Below the pieces are notes generated by a model. That model did not search any database. It was not told the DNA's origin and saw nothing but the letters and a program-made list of their open reading frames with translations. Source: Sipunculus nudus (taxonomy: Eukaryota > Annelida > Sipuncula > Golfingiida > Sipunculidae). Taken from it: a DNA stretch of 64,000 bases. A program made the translations under genes and the position numbers. The DNA is taken from positions 64,663,389-64,727,388 of the forward strand of contig CM049315.1 of assembly GCA_026874595.1 (NCBI GenBank), in the 5' to 3' direction. Below are positions 48,786 to 60,300 of the stretch, piece by piece (the first letter of the stretch is position 1; every line of letters starts with the position of its first letter).

Positions 48786-50581
48786 AGCTCAGCTGACTAT
48801 AAGTCATCTGAGCTATAGTCGTGGTCCATTGTCCGTCGTCCGTCCGTCTGTCCGTCCGTCCGTCCGTCTGTCCGTCCGTCCGTCCGTCCGTCCGTAGATG
48901 TGGCACGTTTTGCAACCGTAAGACCTAGGAATCCGAAATTCAGCATAATGTTATATGTCCCCAAGATCTCCTACCAAGCCGAAAACTGGGTCTTTGCGAC
49001 TTGGTTCCTTTGAGAAATTAAGGAAAACCTCAATTTTTTATTTAAATCCTATTTTCACACTTCAGGACTGCCTAATTTCAAAACCACTCATCTGTTTTTC
49101 CTCATATTAACCATAAATATTCTTCTATATAGTTCCTATGTACATGCCAGAAATTAAGTCTGTTAAGTATAAATTCTTTAAGTTATGGGCCCAAACATAA
49201 TGGACTTTGTAAAAAATCAGTAAAAATATTTACTCACTTAACATGAAAAATTTTGAAACTAGAGTCTATTTTCCCAAGTATATAACTATGTTTAATTAAG
49301 ATTCAATTGTTTACCCAAAATTAGATCTGAATTTTGTAAATTTTTTAAGTAATTAGCATAAAAATAAAATCAGTACCTTAAATTTTGCCCAACTTTGACC
49401 ATGGCACGTTTTTTTCCTGTAAGTACCATTGATTTAATTTTCACAGCATGTAAACATAAATATTTAATTTGTTTAAATCTGAAATTTGGAAGTAAAAGCT
49501 TGAAAATTAAGCTAGTTATTGATTTTTTTCTTGAGGCTCTATTGTAGTCATTTGCTTTGATTACAGATTACAGATGCAGGGTCCCACTCCAGGTCACTGG
49601 AAGTCAGCTATGCCAGGGTTTCTGATTTGTTACAGTCACTGGGGGAGATCCCCTGCTGTGACAGGTGTACAGTTATTCTGATATCACCACCCCAATCCCC
49701 CCCCCCCCCCCCCCCCCGCAAACCCAACCCACCAAGTGTTATGCAGTATTGTTATTGTTTTCACTGTATCTCCTTAATTGTAATGCTGTTTCCACTCTGA
49801 TATGCAAAAACTTTCCTTAAAAAAGTAATTCAAGGTGTAATCCAGAAGATGCAATGTTGTGTAATGTAGCATTTTTAAAGAAATCATTTTTCTTTTAAAT
49901 GATTTTACCAATCATAATGGAACCCATCAGTATGCTTAAATTATGATAAAATATGAAGCACATTATGGATAAATAAAGACAGAATTCAAAATTGTGAAAT
50001 TGTGAAAAAAAGTATTTTTTTTAGACATTTATTGTTTTGCAGATTTAAAAGATATATTTTTGTGGTAAAAAATAAATAAACATTTGTATGCATGATGTGG
50101 TGTTATCTGACAAGATTGAGATTTATGATAATGCAATTGAGAATTATGAATCAACTTTTATATATATGCTTTGTTTGCCATGTTTTATGTTGTTAATTAG
50201 TTATATTTCAACTGTATAAATTTCATTAAAAAAAACATATTTAATAATTTATATTATACAAAAAAAAGTTTTGATTGAACAAATGTGTAAACTACTGAAA
50301 TGTCAACAGTTAATCGAAAAGCCAGCTAATGATCATGGTAATTGTACAGATCATTTGTTCACAAACTGCTCACATGCTTCAGTTTCAACATTAGGAAACA
50401 CATGGTCAGGTCACAAAATATTATTTGCAACAATTTCTTGCTCATCAATACAAACCAATCATATAAACCAACCATGGCCTTTATTACCTCTTCCTCTTAC
50501 ACTTTATCTCCATTTGATATTATTTTAGATTTTTACTTCAAGGTTAACGTCAGCTGAGCACAGTGACCCATAGGTCCCTTG
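48786..50581 (+). mobile_element. Family B element, long-type, complete 1.8-kb copy
   Basis: Starts AGCTCAGCTGACTATAAGTC with partner ATCTGAGCT, followed by a TCCG microsatellite (48830-48895). Ends CAGCTGAGCACAGTGACCCA and TAGGTCCCTTG. The flanks 'ccatgattttt' and 'tttgcatgg' rejoin to the sequence seen at about 17888. It lacks the GGTGGCGCC core; instead it shares sequence with 4241-7000, 9500-10325 and 35500-36527. A poly(C) run lies at about 49699-49718. Confidence 0.85.
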
Positions 50582-52456
50582 TTTGCATGGTGTTTTACCA
50601 TTAAGTGTTTATATTAGTTTCTGCAGACTGGTGGAGCCACCTGTATTATTTTTAAAGTTTACATATTTTTCTCTATTTTTGAGATATATAAATACAGACA
50701 CAATCTTGGCCTGTTGGTTCATCTGTTTGATGCTTCAGTTGAATGGGTATATACAACCATTCAGATGATAAAATTTCATTTTGGAAATCTCTTCCCATTC
50801 AGCTGAGCGTCATGACCCATGGGTCACTTTTTTTACAAAAAGTCAGCTGAAAAGCATTTTGTATTGGGAAAATTAATTTCAAAGTTATTTCAAATAGGGA
50901 CCACTTTTGTGTACAGATGGCAGCACTTGGTTTACCATTGACAGATTGCTTTTAACTTGATGTTGGCCATTAGCCAAGACAATATCAGCTCTATAAATAG
51001 TTTTGGCACAGTGCCAGGATTGAAAGAAGTGCAGCTATGCCAGGGTTTCTGATTTGTTACAGTCACTGGGGGAGATCCCCTGCTGTGACAGGTGTACAGT
51101 TATTCTGATATCACCACCCCAATCCCCCCCCCCCCCCCGCAAACCCAACCCACCAAGTGTTATGCAGTATTGTTATTGTTTTCACTGTATCTCCTTAATT
51201 GTAATGCTGTTTCCACTCTGATATGCAAAAACTTTCCTTAAAAAAGTAATTCAAGGTGTAATCCAGAAGATGCAATGTTGTGTAATGTAGCATTTTTAAA
51301 GAAATCATTTTTCTTTTAAATGATTTTACCAATCATAATGGAACCCATCAGTATGCTTAAATTATGATAAAATATGAAGCACATTATGGATAAATAAAGA
51401 CAAAATTCAAAATTGTGAAATTGTGAAAAAAAGTATTTTTTTAGACATTTATTGTTTTGCAGATTTAAAAGATATATTTTTGTGGTAAAAAATAAATAAA
51501 CATTTGTATGCATGATGTGGTGTTATCTGACAAGATTGAGATTTATGATAATGCAATTGAGAATTATGAATCAACTTTTATATATATGCTTTGTTTGCCA
51601 TGTTTTATGTTGTTAATTAGTTATATTTCAACTGTATACATTTCATAGAAAAAAAACATATTTAATAATTTATATTATACAAAAAAAAGATTTGATTGAA
51701 CAAATGTGTAAACTACTGAAATGTCAACAGTTAATCGAAAAGCCAGCTAATGATCATGGTAATTGTACAGATCATTTGTTCACAAACTGCTCACATGCTT
51801 CAGTTTCAACATTAGGAAACACATGGTCAGGTCACAAAATATTATTTGCAACAATTTCTTGCTCATCAATACAAACCAATCATATAAACCAACCATGGCC
51901 TTTATTACCTCTTCCTCTTACACTTTATCTCCATTTGATATTATTTTAGATTTTTACCTTCAAGGTTAACGTCAGCTGAGCACAGTGACCCATAGGTCCC
52001 TTGTTTGCATGGTGTTTTACCATTAAGTGTTTATATTAGTTTCTGCAGACTGGTGGAGCCACCTGTATTATTTTTAAAGTTTACACATTTTTCTCTATTT
52101 TTGAGATATATAAATACAGACACAATCTTGGCCTGTTGGTTCATCTGTTTGATGCTTCAGTTGAATGGGTATATACAACCATTCAGATGATAAAATTTCA
52201 TTTTGGAAATCTCTTCCCATTCAGCTGAGCGTCATGACCCATGGGTCACTTTTTTTACAAAAAGTCAGCTGAAAAGCATTTTGTATTGGGGAAATTAATT
52301 TCAAAGTTATTTCAAATAGGGACCACTTTTGTTTACAGATGGCAGCACTTGGTTTACCATTGACAGATTGCTTTTAACTTGATGTTGGCCATTAGCCAAG
52401 ACGATATCAGCTCTATAAATAGTTTTGGCACAGTGCCAGGATTGAAAGAAGTGCAG
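49605..52456. repeat. Tandem segmental duplication, two copies of about 1.43 kb
   Basis: Copy 1 (49605-51031) and copy 2 (51032-52456) are almost identical, differing in poly(C) length, a few single bases and one- or two-base indels. The unit spans the 3' part of one B element, the end of its host B element and some family C body. CAGCTA is present at the left edge, the central junction and the right edge, consistent with microhomology-mediated duplication. Assembly of two haplotypes in tandem is an alternative. Confidence 0.92.
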
Positions 52457-53084
52457 CTAGGTATAGGTCAAGAGTTCACTCAGTGCAGTAGCTGCATTCT
52501 GTTTATGGCTTTGGCAGACTGCCCACTGCATCAGATTTGGCACCAAAGTCCTGGATCTATTTATAGCTTTAGCAGAAAGTTCACTCAGTCAAGCCAGGTG
52601 CAGATCAAGAATTCACTCAGTGTGCACAGTAGCTTGAGCCAGCAATTTGTAACAATTCTCTTGGGGCAACTGCCTTACTCACCTAAGCCTGGTCAGCCCA
52701 GTGCATCAAACTCAAGGGAAGTTTGATGTATTGGCCTGATATTTTGACCTGTCTATGTGTCTTTGATGGCTTTCTCGTTCACAAGACAGGTGTCGCCACC
52801 TACATTGACTTTTGCAAAGTGTACGCGCCTGCTTATTTCTACAGAGGAAATTGATACATCAGCCTGAAATTGGGCATATTTATACATATCAGGTAGCTTT
52901 ATCGTGTACAAGACTGGTGGTGCTACCTACAATAATTTTTGCTTATTTCACAGGAGGGGTTTGACATATCAGTCTGACATTGGGCATATGTATATATATC
53001 GCTTCGAAGTATACAAGACTGGTGGTGCAAGCTACAATAATTTTTGTGTTGTGTGCACCCATGCCAGAATTGTTCAAAATAACA

Positions 53085-54060
53085 TCATACTATTTAATGA
53101 AACATCAGTATATTGTGTGTTGCCTCAAAGACCGCTACATTTGTTGGTCAGTCCAAGCCCGATAATGATATGCGTGATTGTTGTTTAAAGTTTACCCACC
53201 AGGTGGCAATATCGGCTGACAGAGGGACAAGCGTAACTAAGATACAGGAAGACTTCATCAAATAACTGGCTTTTATAGGATAACTTTGATTTGCATATTA
53301 TATAATAATATGGGAAAGTTAAGGCGCGTTAAAAATTAAACTATCGGTAAAAGCCCTAGGCCTAGTTCCTGTGTTCTTGATTAGACACTTTTATACGTGT
53401 GGTCACCCATCCAAAAGCAAACCACACTAGAGCTAGCTTAACGAAGTTGATCATTCCAGCTATGTTGCCGCTGTTCTACCACCCAAACGTGTACACATCT
53501 TGAAAAAAGTGTGTAATGACTTATATGGTTATTGCTTCCCAGGGCCCAAAAATATATATATGATTATGTATAACATATATATGTATCATGATTACTATCA
53601 ATAGAATTTGCTTAATTATTGTTAATCTTTATTGCTCAATATCCTGCGTGAATTGCACACGGGGCACATGCATACCAGGAATGGTACACAGGTTTGTTTA
53701 GTTATGCACATCCAGTTGGAATTATTGAGCACTTTATATATTATGATAAATGCATCTTTTGTATCTTAAAAAAATTATATTGCAAACAAGCTTGATATGG
53801 TTGCTGCGTGATGTCATGTCATGTAATAAGAATGCTAGTCAGATACAAACTGAGAACGAGGCATTTCACCTAAACATCCTTGGCAGTTAACATCGTCGGG
53901 TGTCGCAAAATTAGAATCATTTAGAAATTAAGCTTTCAAACTATTTTAATTACAGAGGTGTAAACCACAGGGGCGCAAAACTCCTGCACCAATCCTTTGA
54001 TGATTAAATAAAAAGCTGATCAGTGCAACAGTTGTTCAGATACTTGAGCTTTTGTATCAA
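53085..54060. other. Intron sequence without recognised elements
   Basis: Follows the truncated family C element. A short GCCC/AT-rich mixture with 'atatatatga' runs; no hallmark termini or coding frames seen. Confidence 0.4.
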
Positions 54061-54282
54061 ATTTTCCATTATTCTGGGGGTACTTCTGAGCCCATAGCTC
54101 AGAGGTTATGGGTAATGGAGACCTAATTTCAGGTTTCCAAGGATATTTTTCATGGACCTCCCTAGATGTGAAGCTATAAGATTCCAGAACCAGCGGTTAC
54201 GATTTGTGCCTGGTTAACGGACAGACGGACAACGCACAAAGAATGATCACTATAGCTCAGATGACTTTCAATCAGCTGAGCT
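54060..54282 (-). mobile_element. Family B 5' fragment in reverse orientation
   Basis: The reverse complement reads AGCTCAGCTGATTGAAAGTC, ATCTGAGCTATAGTGATCAT, then 'ggcacaaatcgtaaccgctgg' and one core monomer with 'gaaacctgaaattaggtc'. It is the only clearly minus-strand copy of these families in the window. It stops about 130 bp before the last STING exon. Confidence 0.85.
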
Positions 54283-54410
54283 AAAAAAACAAATAAAGAT
54301 CTGAAAACATTACTTCTTCTTCTGTTTGTGTTTTAACGTGTGTCGGCAAACGTGCATGGCAAGTTGCTTGTGAAATATTATCAGTATCTTTGTTGTATCT
54401 TTATTGACAG

Positions 54411-54547
54411 ATGCAGATGATCCTAAAAGAGAAAGTGAATCCAGCAACATGGCTTCATTGTCAGAAGTGGTGCTTCATAAAATCAAGTCTGACCTCAAGA
54501 AGGAACAAGATATCAGCAGAGTCACTGATCAGCTTCAGAAGATGTAA
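54411..54547 (+). CDS. STING1: STING homologue, terminal exon with stop codon
   Basis: After a TTTATTGACAG acceptor, two bases complete the split codon from 38663 to give Asn, followed by ADDPKRESESSNMASLSEVV, LHKIKSDLKKEQDISRVTDQ and LQKM, then TAA (54545-54547). LSEVVLHKI corresponds to human LSQEVLRHL, the last helix of the ligand-binding domain. Only about 22 residues follow, without a PLPLRTD-like TBK1-binding motif or an LxIS motif, so the C-terminal tail of vertebrate STING is absent, as in many invertebrate family members. The three exons in the window give about 189 residues of the C-terminal domain. The exon lies 15,747 bp downstream of the previous one. Confidence 0.93.
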
Positions 54548-56217
54548 ATCTCAGACTGTTTCTGTGTGATTTTGTGCTTGTTCTTGTGATGTTAATCTCA
54601 GACTGTATCTTTTTTTATATATTTTTTTAATTGTGCTACAGCAGTAGGGATTTATTTGACTATAGCAGTAGGGATTAATTTGACTACAGCAGGCTAAAAT
54701 GTCTGTGATTCCATGCTGATGCTTCGATATTATGCAATTTATATTCAGTATACTAGTAAATACATAAGTGTATGTTGTGTGTGGATGTGTGTCACACCCC
54801 TAAAGGTATGACAGAGTTCTTTTAAATGGTAAACCAAACCGGGTGAAACTCATACATACATACACTCAAAAAGATGAATAAGACATGAGTTAACAAAACA
54901 AATCAATATATATTAAAATAAGAAGACACTAACATTTCTGTAGAGAGGCATTCCATACATATAAACACTGATGATCACAAGTGTCCAATAAGAAACACAA
55001 AATCACTAAGTCTGTTATGTTCACTTGTATATACACAGAGGAGTCCTGATTACACTGCTCCTGATCACATGACCCTCATGCACATGTGATGTGACTCGCA
55101 TCACAGTTCTCTCGCACTGTGTACACAGCATAATCAGTTCACTTGTGCACAGGGTCCAACCACCAACAAATTCTCGCCCGAACTTTAGCCCCTTGAGGCA
55201 TAGTTCACGCAGCCCTTGGAATCAATGTCTCTCACAGATGATGTCTCCTGGAATCATCCAACACTAGGTAACTGAATATGTCTCCACACAATGGTATCCA
55301 GTTTCTCTAAAGTTTGGCATGTAAATTATGCCCTAGGACCGTTACTGGAAACGCTCACAACTGATACAAGATTGCCGGATAACCAGTCTGTCAGCAATTG
55401 GGATATCCGCTACAGAGTTATCAGCGTGTCATTCCTCAAACACCAACTATTTACACTTACAGATACATCTCTTAGCTGTCCAGACTCTGATGGATGATGA
55501 CTTGCTTCTAGACTGCAGACATGCAATCATCAGACTACAACCAAACTGGCGCACTGATCAGGCAATTGTAGCATTTTCTTCTCAACCAGGGTTTATATGT
55601 GCTTGTTATCTTCACAAGTCCTGAATAGCTTCCTGCCAATCATCACATTCTATTATGCCGACCATCAATTATCACATGAATATTAAGATAGACACGTCTC
55701 AAACCAGACCAAACTCTGAGAAAAGCAAACAAAGCAGGTGTTCGGCCTTTAATGTCTACTATAAACATTGTTACTATAGAGATCTTCTAGACAGAGACAG
55801 CTCCCACGGAATTAAACTGTTCCAAAATTAACATCAAATAAGGCACCTGTGCCCTCTAACCCATATTCTCACATTTACGTCTAAACATGATACTCTATAT
55901 CAATGTACAATAAATTATTAAAACAATCATCTGGTTATACTGCCCACTTGAACATGCAGTAATAAAACTTTTGATTAGTTAAAAAAGCTATTAATTGATA
56001 AGTTATAATAGCTATTTGTACAATCGATGTGAGAAAAATAAGTTTATATTATTATTTTTTACCAAGTCACAGTCCTCTTTTGACAATGTGGTTGTGTGTT
56101 ATTACATGTCCAAATGTTGTACACTGATTTGTGCAACATGCACATCTTACTTTCATATGCTCTGATGTATTTTTTGTTTATAAGATTTTAATGATGGAGG
56201 TAACCATCTCCATTTTT
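54548..56217 (+). other. STING 3' untranslated region and 3' flank
   Basis: Starts at the stop codon. The stop region 'atgtaaatctcagactgt' recurs 50 bp later as 'atgttaatctcagactgt'. A 24-bp tandem repeat, CTACAGCAGTAGGGATTTAT plus four bases, lies at 54636-54683. Candidate poly(A) signals are ATTAAA at 54912 and AATAAA at 55909; which is used cannot be told. The remainder is unclassified and has no convincing frame. Confidence 0.5.
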
Positions 56218-56315
56218 AGCTCAGTAAGTCTGACTGTAAGTCATCTGAGTTTTAGCAATCACCCTTTGTCCATCATTTTCCAATCCTTCCGTTAACAGGA
56301 TACAAATCTTATCCA

Positions 56316-57351
56316 TAGTCAGGGGGCCAAACTCTGTACTATGCAAAAATAGGGGTGTACCTTACAGCCTCAGATATAAAATTTTACACCCCTTACATGT
56401 TTAGAAGATCCACCCTAGAGATTGGAAAGTAATATTGGCAGTCTCAATACTCTTGCAGAAGTACTTTTAGTATTGCTTTAGTTGTTGAAGGTTGAGTAAT
56501 TTTATGACTTTTCTGCTACCTAATTCTTATCCACTTTTAATTCACAGCTGCTACTTGCTTGTATATATTTTCATAAAAATGGTACCATTGATAAGCTAAG
56601 AACTAGGGCTTTGAAGGTTGTAAGAATTTTACGACAATGCTTATATGTTAGTGATTGTGAGCCCTATAACTTACCCCCAACCCCTCAAAGTTTCCAAAAT
56701 TCTAGAAAATTTTTCCATGTACATACATTTGTTTCAGTTTAGGATTAATTTCAGATTATTATGCAATGGCCATGGGATTTTTTTTATAAAATGCATGTCT
56801 ATTCTTACTGAAATCTTCATGTTGTCTTCAATTTTGCTTCAAATAAGAAAAATTGTTTATCCAATTGTAATTTTGAGCATGTTAAACCCTTTGCTGGTTC
56901 TATTCAAGATAACCTTTAGAGAAGCACAGATACAGACAAAGTGGATTTGATTCTCTCAACAGTCTCAAGCAACACGTGTATGTCTGCTTCAACAAAGCCA
57001 GACCTCAGAGCACTGCCCCCCAAAGAGGATGCTTTCAGATTTCATGTACTCGGGGCTTTTTACCAACTTTATATATATATATATATAGCTCTTTACAAAA
57101 GGGCGCAATGAATTCATCCAGATCTGCCACCACCATCAGAGTTTGGCGGGACCAGATCTGATAGAAGAATACTTGTACCAGTTATGATGTCCAAACCAGC
57201 ATAGCCAGACATTAACAAAACTGTGTCCTGTAAATGTAGGACATCATAATGCTTAAAAGGATGTTCCTGCATTCTAGACAACAACTACACTATACCATTA
57301 TTTTATATTTCTAATTGAACACAAACTTCTTTTGCTCTCCTCATATTTATG

Positions 57352-57389
<38 letters not shown>

Positions 57390-60300
57390 AGTGGGATTCC
57401 AGCAGTGAACCACTTTTCTGTGTATAGTTCCCTTTCCATCTATAAAACAATGAACCAGCGTGGCTATTCATACATCTGTATATATATAATATATGTTGTA
57501 CACCATAAAAAGCCATCAGTTCTCCCTGCTGCATGCAAAAGTCGCCGTGCCGACACGTGTAGTGGGTGAGACTATGACGTATCTACCATGATGTCACTTG
57601 GCTGGTTCCTATAAAAGTGTACAAATACATGGAGGGGTTTCGCGATTTCAAGAAATGAAGAATCTTTTTTCTCAAACTGAACTAGGATGTTTTAAGTTAC
57701 CCATGTAATAACTGTTTGGAAAATGGTTTTTATGCGAATTTTAATTAAAGGTGGTCCAATTATATTGAAATGGGTCAGACTGAAATTTTCTAAATCAATT
57801 TTGTGATCTGATGCAAAATATAAAATGACCAGGAATAACTGTAGAATGGTTGATATATTTATATTTTTAAAAATTACTATTGAACTTGCATTATTTTTCT
57901 GTTTAATGGTTGTCATAATTTTCTTTCAAAGGATAAACAAGATCCAAGATCAATATGTTCAGTCAATTCAAGGTGAATTCGTGCTACCCATATTAGGAAT
58001 TTATTTAATTAGAAATGTTTAAAATGAATAGGCCTATAATCCAAAGTTGACCATCCAGTGCGAAATTGTACAACTCTTGTAAATAATATTGTAAAGAGAG
58101 GGTCACCTTGATTTTATTCAAACTTCATTTTTATGATCCATTGCAAAATATTGAAAAGCTGAAAGTAAACTGTGAAGAAATATTTGCCAAACTCACTTGA
58201 CAATAACTTAAAAAGTAGTACATATTTACGAAACACAAGCTCAAAGGATCATGTCGCTCAACTGATTAGCATAGACTGATGGTATAAATCCAAACCCCTC
58301 CGAGAGAGGGCAAAAATGACGATGACATGCAGAACAGAAGAATTCTGTTAAAGGAAACTTTCGAAGGATATTTAAAAAAATGAGATGCTCTAAAGAGTTC
58401 GGGACATTGTTAAAGATATGATCGGACTGACATTTTTGCACGGTGTAAAAGATGTGGATTAAGGTGTTGATGAAATATTTTATTTATCATTTAATCCAAA
58501 CCAGCGCTTTGCCTGGCAAAATTTTTATTTGTTGTTTTTAATGAGTGTTTGTTTCCAAACCACGATAAAAATGAAACAAAAATCCAGGTTAAGTCACAGA
58601 CCTACTGCCAAAGATGAATCTATCCAAGATCAAGGTTCATTTGATCTGATCATCAGTTCTTAATTATTTTGTACAAAATATGATGATGCAATATTATTCT
58701 GAAAGAAGGGTTGTAAAATTCTTTATAACATTTCATGATGGGAATACTTGTTTAAATGCGGTCCATTGTTACTTATTTAGAAAGCAGTGCAAAGAATATA
58801 TTAAACAACCTTGGGCAAAAAGAAAGGCGTGACTTCCAGCGTGTTTCATATCATGTTTCTATACCTTGTACCAATAGAATATAAATTCCTGTGGCCTGTG
58901 TTCTTTCAAGAAGAATCAATTAACATCTGATTGAATGTTTGACCAGAGTATTCTTGGTCTGGTAGATATGATTTGTGCCCTGCCAATAATTTTTATCAGT
59001 ATCATTCATACACTCATAAATTATACCATACTTTTGTATTCATGTGACTGACTCGCTTCTGCGACCGAGGAGGTTATGTTTTCAGCTCTGTTTGATTATT
59101 GCTTGCTAGAATATTGGAATCGGCCAGCCTATGGTGCAGTTGACTCAGTTTTGTATGTACATGTGTATCTTTCTTTTGTCTGTTTGCTTATCTGTACACA
59201 CTCTACAGATCACACTTTTGATATTAATCAAATGTAAAAATCAGTTAACCCTCGAAGCTGATTATTTTCACTGTTTATCACTGAAAACTTGCACCGCGTT
59301 AGCTCTAGGCTTCTGTTCCTCAACTTAGTAGCTTCATCATCAAGACCATGCATAAAACATACTGAACTGATTTTTTGCGAAACATTGTGGAGTGCCGGGC
59401 ATGAAAATTTTTTGAAAAATCATTTAATATTGGTGCAAAAAGGGCATTATGGATCCAGTAGGTTGTTTTGCATTGGAAGAGGTTTGCGTTCAAATGAGTG
59501 CTAGTAAAAGGATTTAAACATCCGTTACATTTTCTAAAACTAGTTTTTTTACTGAACTGGAGGTGATGTGCAAATATATTTAACTTATACCATATATATT
59601 AGGAGATAAATATTGTGTTCAGACATTCTGTATCATGATAGAGAGATAAATAACCCACATTTACTTTATGACTTTTAATTGAATTTACATACACCTGGCT
59701 GCAGTAAAATATTATTTAAAACTTATCAATGGAATTGTATATTGTCTTAAAGTTAAAAGATATCCCAAAATTACTTATATGTATTTTCTGAATCGGTCCT
59801 GAATTAAAAATGAGTCTAAAAACACAGCAAAAACGGTTTTCGTTATAACCAATTAGCTTCCACATCAATTACCCAAATTTGAAATAAATGTACATAAATA
59901 ATCAATCAGTCTCTTCATTCTGTTCGAGTTAGAGTTGTTCGAATTTATTTGGCAATACATAGAGGGTAATTTGAAGTAAATACATTGAAAATTAAGTAAG
60001 TTAGGGATATTTAAGTGACCGCCATCCCCCTATCTGTGATAGTTTGGATGTGTCTTTGTGCCAAAACATGTCAATCTACAGATGCGATTTACCAAAACAC
60101 GCCCTCACTTTTGACACTGGCTTCAAGCAGATTCTTAAACTTAAACCCATACAAACATTTTAATACCAGTTATCCTTTGTATATATTTTGGTGCCACTAT
60201 CTCCTTAAATATGGCCCTTTTCAAAGGTCCCCTACAGCACTATTGGGGGAAAAAGTGTGTGTGTTGAAGAATTGTGTCTGGTGACTAATCTTCTGAAGAT

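Larger units (their letters stand above)
43826..50828 (+). mobile_element. 5'-truncated family B element hosting C and B insertions
   Basis: It joins family C at 'gcat|gccacctgtattttt', inside a core monomer, so its 5' end is missing. It ends CAGCTGAGCGTCATGACCCA then TGGGTCACTT, after which family C resumes ('acaaaaagtcagctgaaaagc', intact at 32200). About 60 bp of family C is missing at the left junction relative to 32141-32200. Its own core monomers are 43826-44370, 48355-48785 and 50582-50828. Confidence 0.65.
40810..53080 (+). mobile_element. Family C element expanded to about 12 kb by nested insertions
   Basis: Starts AGCGAACCTGTGAGCTTATG. Its own body is 40810-41291, 42964-43825, and about 50829-53080 (part of it duplicated). 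The canonical 3' arm and hairpin are not found; similarity stops near 53080 at 'cacccatgccagaatt', so the 3' end is lost. Inserted or embedded: family D (41292-42963), truncated B (43826-50828), C (44371-48354), TA element (45038-46242), B (48786-50581). Confidence 0.6.

Noticed and set aside
50271-51969. Repeated open frames starting MIEQMCKLLKCQQLIEK, identical at 50271 and 51692
   Set aside because: They lie in a duplicated family B element; related sequence at 9507 and 36228 has drifted without keeping a common frame, so coding is unlikely.
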